From positions 43,526,284 through 43,590,283 of the forward strand of contig OX457050.1 of NCBI GenBank assembly GCA_949752735.1: 64,000 bases of DNA, written 5' to 3'. The position numbers and the translations under genes are program-made. Of this stretch, positions 58,246-64,000 are shown piece by piece. The notes below the pieces were generated by a model. It did no database searches, was not told the origin of the DNA, and was given only the letters and a program-made list of their open reading frames with translations. Numbering within the stretch: position 1 is the first letter of the stretch; every line of letters begins with the position of its first letter. The stretch is from Lumbricus terrestris. Taxonomy: Eukaryota; Annelida; Clitellata; Crassiclitellata; Lumbricidae.

Positions 58246-60793
58246 CATAGGCGGAGACCTGGTCCGAACTTTTGGGGGGGACGGACGAGCGGCCGAATGA
58301 CGATCGCCGAGGCGCGAAGCGCCGAACAGAGGAGGGTTTGGGCAGGGAGTTATGCCCCCAAAACGTCAAAAAATTTCGATTTTCAGCACTACAATGTTAT
58401 CGTAGCATTTCATGTAGTAATATTAACAAAGTTCCTCATCATTGTAGTGCTTATAGTCCTTGTTTAAGACTTCAAAAGTGCCCCCCCCTCAATGATTGAA
58501 ATTTCAACATTACAACGGTAGCATTTTAAGATGCATAGGCGGAGACTTAGCCTCGGGGTTTGGAGTGAAGGGGTTTGGAGTGAAGGGGCGATCGATCGGC
58601 CGTAGAACGATCGCTGAGGTGCGAAGCGCAGAGTTGGGGAGGGGTGAGGGGGTTATTTTTTAATGTCCACATCTAATTGTAGACTTTTTATCTGTCATCC
58701 AAAATCAAAAAATGTGTGAAAACCACGTATCTGCAGAAACCGCATGACATACTAAGCAAGAACAACATAATATTATCTGCATTTGCGTGCGTATTTGCCT
58801 AGTCTTGAATTTATATGGGCCTGCTAAAGTTAAAAGAGGCGTGTAAGAGACATCTCCAACTGGAATTCTCTGCTTAAAACAATGGATTGATGGATCCGAT
58901 TTGACCAGGGTCTATAACAACAGAGGCCGTTACCCTGGAAAGAAATTTGCTCGGCATATTACAGCACGTAAGAGCAAGGTACTGAACCAGTTTTTAAAAC
59001 AATAATAGTTAACTTTTCTGATGATAATTGTTCAGAAAAGTTAAAAGAGGTATGTAAGAGACATCTCCAACTGGAATTCTCTGTTAAAAAAATAGTTAAC
59101 TTGTTTGTCGATAATAGTTTATTAAAGCTAAAAGAGGTGTGTAAGTGACATCTCCAACTGGAATTCTCTGTTTAAAAAAGTTAATTTTTCTGACGATAAT
59201 TGTTTGTAATTTTAAAAGAGGTGTGTAAGAGACATCTTCAACTGGAATTCTGTATTTAAACAAAGTAATAGTTAACTTGTTTGATGATAATTGTTTAGTA
59301 AAATTATAAGAGGTGTGTAAGAGAAATCTCCAACTGGAATTATCTATTTAAAGCAATAATAGTTAACTTGTCTGATGACAAATGTTTAGTAAAATTAAAA
59401 GAGGTGTGTAAAAGATATCTTAAAATGGAATTCTCTGTTAAAAAAGTTAACTTGTTTGACGATAATCGTTTAGTAAGAGCAAGGTACTGAACCAGTTTTT
59501 AAAACAATAATAGTTAACTTTTCTGATAATAATTGTTTAGTACAGTTAAAAGAGGTGTGTAAGATACATTTTCAACTGGAATAATCTGTTAAAAAATTAA
59601 TAGTTAACATGTTTGATGATAATAGTTTAGTAAAGTTAAAAGAGGTGTGTAAAAGACATCTCCAATTGGGATTCTCTGTTTTAAAAAAATAGTTAACTTG
59701 TCTGATGATAATAGTTTAGTAAAGTTAAAAGAGGTGTGTAAGAGCCATTTCCAATTTAAATTCTCTGCTTAAAGAGTAATAGTTAACTTGTTTGATGATA
59801 TTAGTTTAGTAAAGTTAAAAGAGGTGTGTAAGAGCCATCTCCAATTGGAATTCTCTGCTAAAAAAAAGAGTTAACTTGTTTGATGATAATAGTTTAGTAT
59901 TTATATTATATTTAACTTCGGATTTTAAATCGTACGTTTTTATTACCTATTATTAATCCGATGTATAAAAACGATGATCTATGTCCCATTGTTCGCTTTC
60001 ATGAGGAGTAAAAAACACAATACTAACTTACTTAATTACTTTCCATATTATTCCCAATGACGAACATGACGTTGATTAGAGCCTGAAGGAAACCAGAATG
60101 GAATGTAGCAGAAGCCCGATTATGACGTTGCGACGTTATTTATTATTTATAATCAGAAGTTAAACGATATCTTACTTAGTTTGATTAACATCAAATATAT
60201 ATCGCATGTTTACAAGCAATATTGAACATTCATTGACCAACAATGAAATTAATGGCAGATTAGATATTCGACAGTAAAATAAAAAATCAAAGTATTCACC
60301 CTTCATTTAGAGCCATGAACAATAATAGCAAGAACAAAATTTTTCAAACCTGCTTAATCTATTACAGAATTATTTAGAAAACAAACAAACAGCTACACAC
60401 TAAAAAAACAATAAACACTATAGAAACAAATCCAACGAAGTTATAAGTCTTATTAAACATTATATCAGTTCCCTTGGGTGTTGGCAAGTTTTATTTATAA
60501 TAACTGGTAATACGTTAAAAGAGGTATCTTATCTACACAGTATAATGTTCGCAAACTATTCAACGTGGGACTAAATAACTTTTGGTTAGAGCCTGGATTT
60601 CCCGTGAATTTCTATCATTTGAAATATATACATCATCTGCTAAAGTTTTCTTTCTCTAGAACTCTACTGACGTGTGTGTGTACATGCCCTAACGCCTAAA
60701 CATTGGGGGGGACAAATGCATGGGCCGTCCCCCCCCAACGCCTCCATTGGGGGGGACCGTCCCCCCCTGTTCCCCCCTAGGTCTCCGCCACTG
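58246..60793. mobile_element. 2.5-kb CATAGGCGGAG..CTCCGCCACTG element
   Basis: CATAGGCGGAGACCTGG at the left (a second similar start, CATAGGCGGAGACTTAG, at 58534) and CTAGGTCTCCGCCACTG at the right are inverted. Long G or C runs lie next to both ends. The right 750 bases are repeated in inverse orientation at 63246-64000. No matching target duplication found, so the left boundary is uncertain. No transposase recognised; the interior is dominated by a tandem array. Confidence 0.65.
58825..59900. repeat. 90-95-bp tandem array, about ten units
   Basis: Each unit reads TTAAAAGAGGTGTGTAAGAG, ACATCTCCAACTGGAATTCT, TAATAGTTAACTTGTTTGAT, GATAATTGTTTAGTAAAG. Starts are near 58832, 59041, 59119, 59215, 59307, 59398, 59548, 59639, 59728 and 59818. 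Two longer gaps contain GAGCAAGGTACTGAACCAG, so the units are not all equal. Confidence 0.9.
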
Positions 60794-60937
60794 CGCGTGC
60801 ATAAAATTATTGCAGAGCGCCACCTCTGCAACGGTGTCACGACAACTCGTCTACCGACAACTCGTCTAACGACAACTCGTCTAACGACAAGTGGTCTCCG
60901 GACAATTCGTCTACGACAACTGGTCTACAGACAACTG

Positions 60938-61927
60938 GGCACACCTGGGAACGGCGGTCCCAAATTATAAAATTCCATAAATCGATAGTGTGGAGTATCG
61001 GATGGGCAAAAAGTGTGGGTTTTTATCCAGCCTCCATTTCTTAAGCGTTTCTTCATCAATCCGGCTTCTATTTCGGATCTAGAAATACTTTCATCCAGCT
61101 TCTATTTCTCATGCATTATTTTCGTCAATCCAGCTTCTATTTCACCTGCAGAAGAACCATCATCCAGATTCCAATTCTCTTGCGTTTCTCATCAATCCAG
61201 CCTCCATTTCACATGTAAAAGGTCTTCATCCAGCTCCTATTTCACTTGCGTTTTTTCATCAATCCAGCCTCCATTTCACATGTAAAAGGTCTTCATCCAG
61301 CTCCTATTTCACTTGAGTTTTTTCATCAATCCAGCCTCCATTTCACATGTAAAAGGTCTTCATCCAGCTTCTATTTCACCTGCAGAAGAACCATCATCCA
61401 GATTCCAATTCTCTTGCGTTTCTCATCAATCCAGCCTCCATTTCACATGTAAAAGGTCTTCATCCAGCTCCTATTTCACTTGCGTTTTTTCATCAATCCA
61501 GCCTCCATTTCACATGTAAAAGGTCTTCATCCAGCTCCTATTTCACTTGCGTTTTTTCATCAATCCAGCCTCCATTTCACATGTAAAAGGTCTTCATCCA
61601 GCTCCTATTTCACTTGAGTTTTTTCATCAATCCAGCCTCCATTTCACATGTAAAAGGTCTTCATCCAGCTTCTATTTCTCAAGCGTGGTTTCTATGCGCC
61701 CATCCTATACACCGCGCTATAACGACACGTCAGGTTGATTTATTTCCCAACGGAATGCCGTCAAAACAACGTAAACAATGACGTAAAAAGCCAGAGAAGC
61801 TCGTAAGTAAGTGAATAAGTAAAGAATGAAGAAAACAAGTGAATAAATGCAGCCTTAACTGTAGTTGGCTCTTCCTCTGACGAAAATACATGTTTCAGAA
61901 TTTGGGACCGCCGTTCCCAGGTATGCC
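60938..61927. mobile_element. Copy B of the GGCA..CCTGGGAACGGCGG element (TSD GACAACTG)
   Basis: The termini GGCACACCTGGGAACGGCGG and (complement) GGCATACCTGGGAACGGCGG match at 28 of 29 bases over the full repeat. GACAACTG is duplicated at 60930-60937 and 61928-61935. The same family as 11371-14043, but without the 2-kb insertion and with an expanded motif array. 990 bp, no coding capacity. Confidence 0.92.
61196..61680. repeat. 67-bp tandem repeat inside copy B
   Basis: CCTCCATTTCACATGTAAAA followed by GGTCTTCATCCAGCTCCTAT recurs at 61200, 61267, 61334, 61434, 61501, 61568 and 61635: spacing 67, 67, 100, 67, 67, 67. Element A has only about two such units. Short open frames across it (FSSIQPPFHM-like) are repeat artefacts. 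Confidence 0.9.
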
Positions 61928-62464
61928 GACAACTGACCCAGCGCTTGAGAAATGGAAGCTGGATGAAAGTTTTTACAGGTGAAATGGAGGTTGGATTGAT
62001 GAAAAAACGCAAGAGAAATGAGATCTGGATGATGGCTCTTTTACAGGTGAAATAGAAGCTGGATTGACTAAAATAACGTATGAGAAACAAAAGCTGGATG
62101 AAAGTATTTATTGATTTGAAATAGAAGCTGGATTGATGAAAAACGCTTAAGTAACGAAAGCTGTATAAGGGTATGGTGTTATATCTGAAATATAGGCTGG
62201 ATTGACGAAAATAACGGGTGAGAAATAGAAGCTGGATGAAGGTATTTTTAGATCTGAAGTAGAAGCTGGACGCATGTCGAAATACATGAATAAAATCATT
62301 GATCCAGCTTCCATTTAAGCTAAGAAACCATTTTCATAAATCCAGCTTCTATTTCATCAATACTATTCGTCTGTAGACCAGTTGTCGTTAGACCAATTGT
62401 CCGGAGACGAGTTGTCGGTAGACGAGTTGTCGGTAGACCAGTTGTCGTGGAACCCTCTGCAACG

Positions 62465-63245
62465 TAATAGTAACGTGTATCCTATAACTAGAGGGCTGAC
62501 AATTATGTTTCAACCAAGCGGACTATCAGGCAAGAACGCACACAGGGCACGGCATTGACTTAGGCCTACATGGAGTTCTTTTTACCTTTGTTGATGCCAT
62601 AATTCAAATCGAATCACAAAATCCACAAAAGTAACGTTAAGCGCACTGTTCGAAAAGTCAAAAAAATAGGTAGCATAAAAGGTTTCATAGCATTGATGCA
62701 AAATCGGTGCTGTCAGGAAAATCAAAGTAGATAAAAAAAAAGATTTATTTTCACTGACGCAACAATTTTTTCGCGAAATCATGCAAAATATGAAAAATGC
62801 AACGAAAAGAAATAAGCGAATCGACATGGCATCGGCGGCGCACCGACAATTTTTCAGAGGCTGCGTCGGCGCGTCGACTCCAACAAAATTGGTGGGTGCG
62901 GCGCGGCGCGGCCGACGCAGAGCTCTGGATTCAAAGCATATCATAACACCACATGCGCTTAAATTCATTTTGCCACCACTAGACATTTGATTTCAAGAGT
63001 ATTAATTGTAGATATTGAAAGTAGACATAGGCTATTTTAGAATAATAATAATAATTATACCATAAAACCATCTTCCATAATTATATTTGTCCCCTATCGT
63101 TTATTTTTCCTTCTAGCACATTATTGAGTTAACGACAAGTGACGGGTTTAGAGCCCAGACGACACATATAATATAACTCTAACACGCTATAGCAACTACG
63201 ATGTTCATAAAATTAAGAAATTCGGTACTATCTCCCCTATGTAGG
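62465..63245. other. Unassigned, with a GC-rich element end at 62836-62936
   Basis: GGCGGCGCACCGACAA ... GCGGCCGACGCAGAGCTCTG resembles one end of the GC-ended element at 37062-39689. No partner end identified. No gene supported. Confidence 0.45.
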
Positions 63246-64000
63246 CAGTGGCGGAGACCTAGGGGGGGGGGACAGGGGGGACGGTCCCCCCCAATGGAGG
63301 CGTTGGGGGGGGACGGCCCATGCATTTGTCCCCCCCAATGTTTAGGCGTTAGGGCATGTACACACACACGTCAGTAGAGTTCTAGAGAAAGAAAACTTTA
63401 GCAGATGATGTATATATTTCAAATGATAGAAATTCACGGGAAATCCAGGCTCTAACCAAAAGTTATTTAGTCCCACGTTGAATAGTTTGCGAACATTATA
63501 CTGTGTAGATAAGATACCTCTTTTAACGTATTACCAGTTATTATAAATAAAACTTGCCAACACCCAAGGGAACTGATATAATGTTTAATAAGACTTATAA
63601 CTTCGTTGGATTTGTTTCTATAGTGTTTATTGTTTTTTTAGTGTGTAGCTGTTTGTTTGTTTTCTAAATAATTCTGTAATAGATTAAGCAGGTTTGAAAA
63701 ATTTTGTTCTTGCTATTATTGTTCATGGCTCTAAATGAAGGGTGAATACTTTGATTTTTTATTTTACTGTCGAATATCTAATCTGCCATTAATTTCATTG
63801 TTGGTCAATGAATGTTCAATATTGCTTGTAAACATGCGATATATATTTGATGTTAATCAAACTAAGTAAGATATCGTTTAACTTCTGATTATAAATAATA
63901 AATAACGTCGCAACGTCATAATCGGGCTTCTGCTACATTCCATTCTGGTTTCCTTCAGGCTCTAATCAACGTCATGTTCGTCATTGGGAATAATATGGAA
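63246..64000. mobile_element. Second, inverted copy of the CAGTGGCGGAG element (runs off the window)
   Basis: Starts CAGTGGCGGAGACCTAGG and is an almost exact reverse complement of 60041-60793, down to the last base of the window. The spacer between the two copies is 2452 bp. Few differences are visible, mainly in G-run length. Confidence 0.9.

Larger units (their letters stand above)
60834..62453. mobile_element. Foldback element with GACAACTCGTCTAC arms (TSD about 9-11 bp)
   Basis: The left arm (60834-60937) is seven GACAACTCGTCTA(C/A)-like units starting GGTGTCACGACAACT. The right arm (62367-62453) is the same units inverted, ending AGTTGTCGTGGAACC. CCTCTGCAACG occurs at 60823-60833 and 62454-62464. 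An inner element (60938-61927) was inserted into the left arm. The rest of the core carries forward AGAAGCTGGAT motifs (61960-62280). About 620 bp without the insertion. No coding capacity. Confidence 0.85.

Noticed and set aside
61013..61738. Short IQPPFHM/INPASIS frames resembling a repeated peptide
   Set aside because: They follow the 67-bp DNA repeat, occur in all copies of a non-coding transposon, and the same DNA motif appears in both orientations elsewhere.

Overview
This is a gene-poor, transposon-rich stretch of an animal nuclear genome. It has spliced genes with GT-AG introns, non-LTR retrotransposons, tRNA-derived SINEs, many short DNA transposons with target-site duplications (TSDs), and long tri- and tetranucleotide arrays. 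I cannot name the species. The repeat spectrum and gene types fit a marine invertebrate, but this is inference.

Host genes. (1) 2757-7705 (+): a two-exon EF-hand protein of the recoverin / neuronal calcium sensor type. Its single intron holds a nearly intact antisense LINE (3901-7280). (2) 25937-36727 (-): the 3' part of a DEG/ENaC (ASIC-like) sodium channel gene. Five exons are visible, most with compatible phases, separated by transposon-filled introns. (3) Two paralogous C2H2 zinc-finger loci, 16389-18090 (+) and 54098-56017 (-). They share a C-terminal tail and upstream sequence, and both have decayed fingers at the 5' side. A third, tail-only remnant lies at 18240-18394. A possible lone exon lies at 1501-1806.

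Mobile DNA, left to right. 246-850: a half palindromic element and a CAAGGGCGG-type MITE. 7793-8890: two short elements with perfect 8-bp TSDs. 10635-14367: five transposons nested four deep, each with its own perfect 8-bp TSD. 19069-20723: two small inverted-arm elements built of GGACA-plus-C-run units. 22602-25902: a composite hAT-like element containing a 65-bp tandem array and a dead Tc1/mariner copy. 26600-31000 (inside the channel gene's last intron): SINE, decayed LINE, two palindromic elements, and a hAT-like element whose right tip is split by another element. 37062-39689: a hAT-like element with GC-rich ends carrying a (CT)n(TA)n(TG)n block. 41966-43450 and 44011-45768: a Tc1-like palindrome and a LINE fragment, each sitting inside a tetranucleotide array. 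48866-51508: two hAT-like elements 56 bp apart. 58246-64000: a CAGTGGCGGAG-type element with a 90-95-bp tandem array, a second inverted copy running off the window, and between them a foldback element with another element nested in it.

The most notable signal is a set of short transposons, several with GG...CC termini and 8-bp TSDs. They differ in their terminal repeats but carry the same internal motif (AGAAGCTGGATTGATGAAA and its complement) in oppositely oriented arrays. Related elements use other short repeated units as their arms. I found no transposase for them here, so they would depend on enzymes encoded elsewhere.
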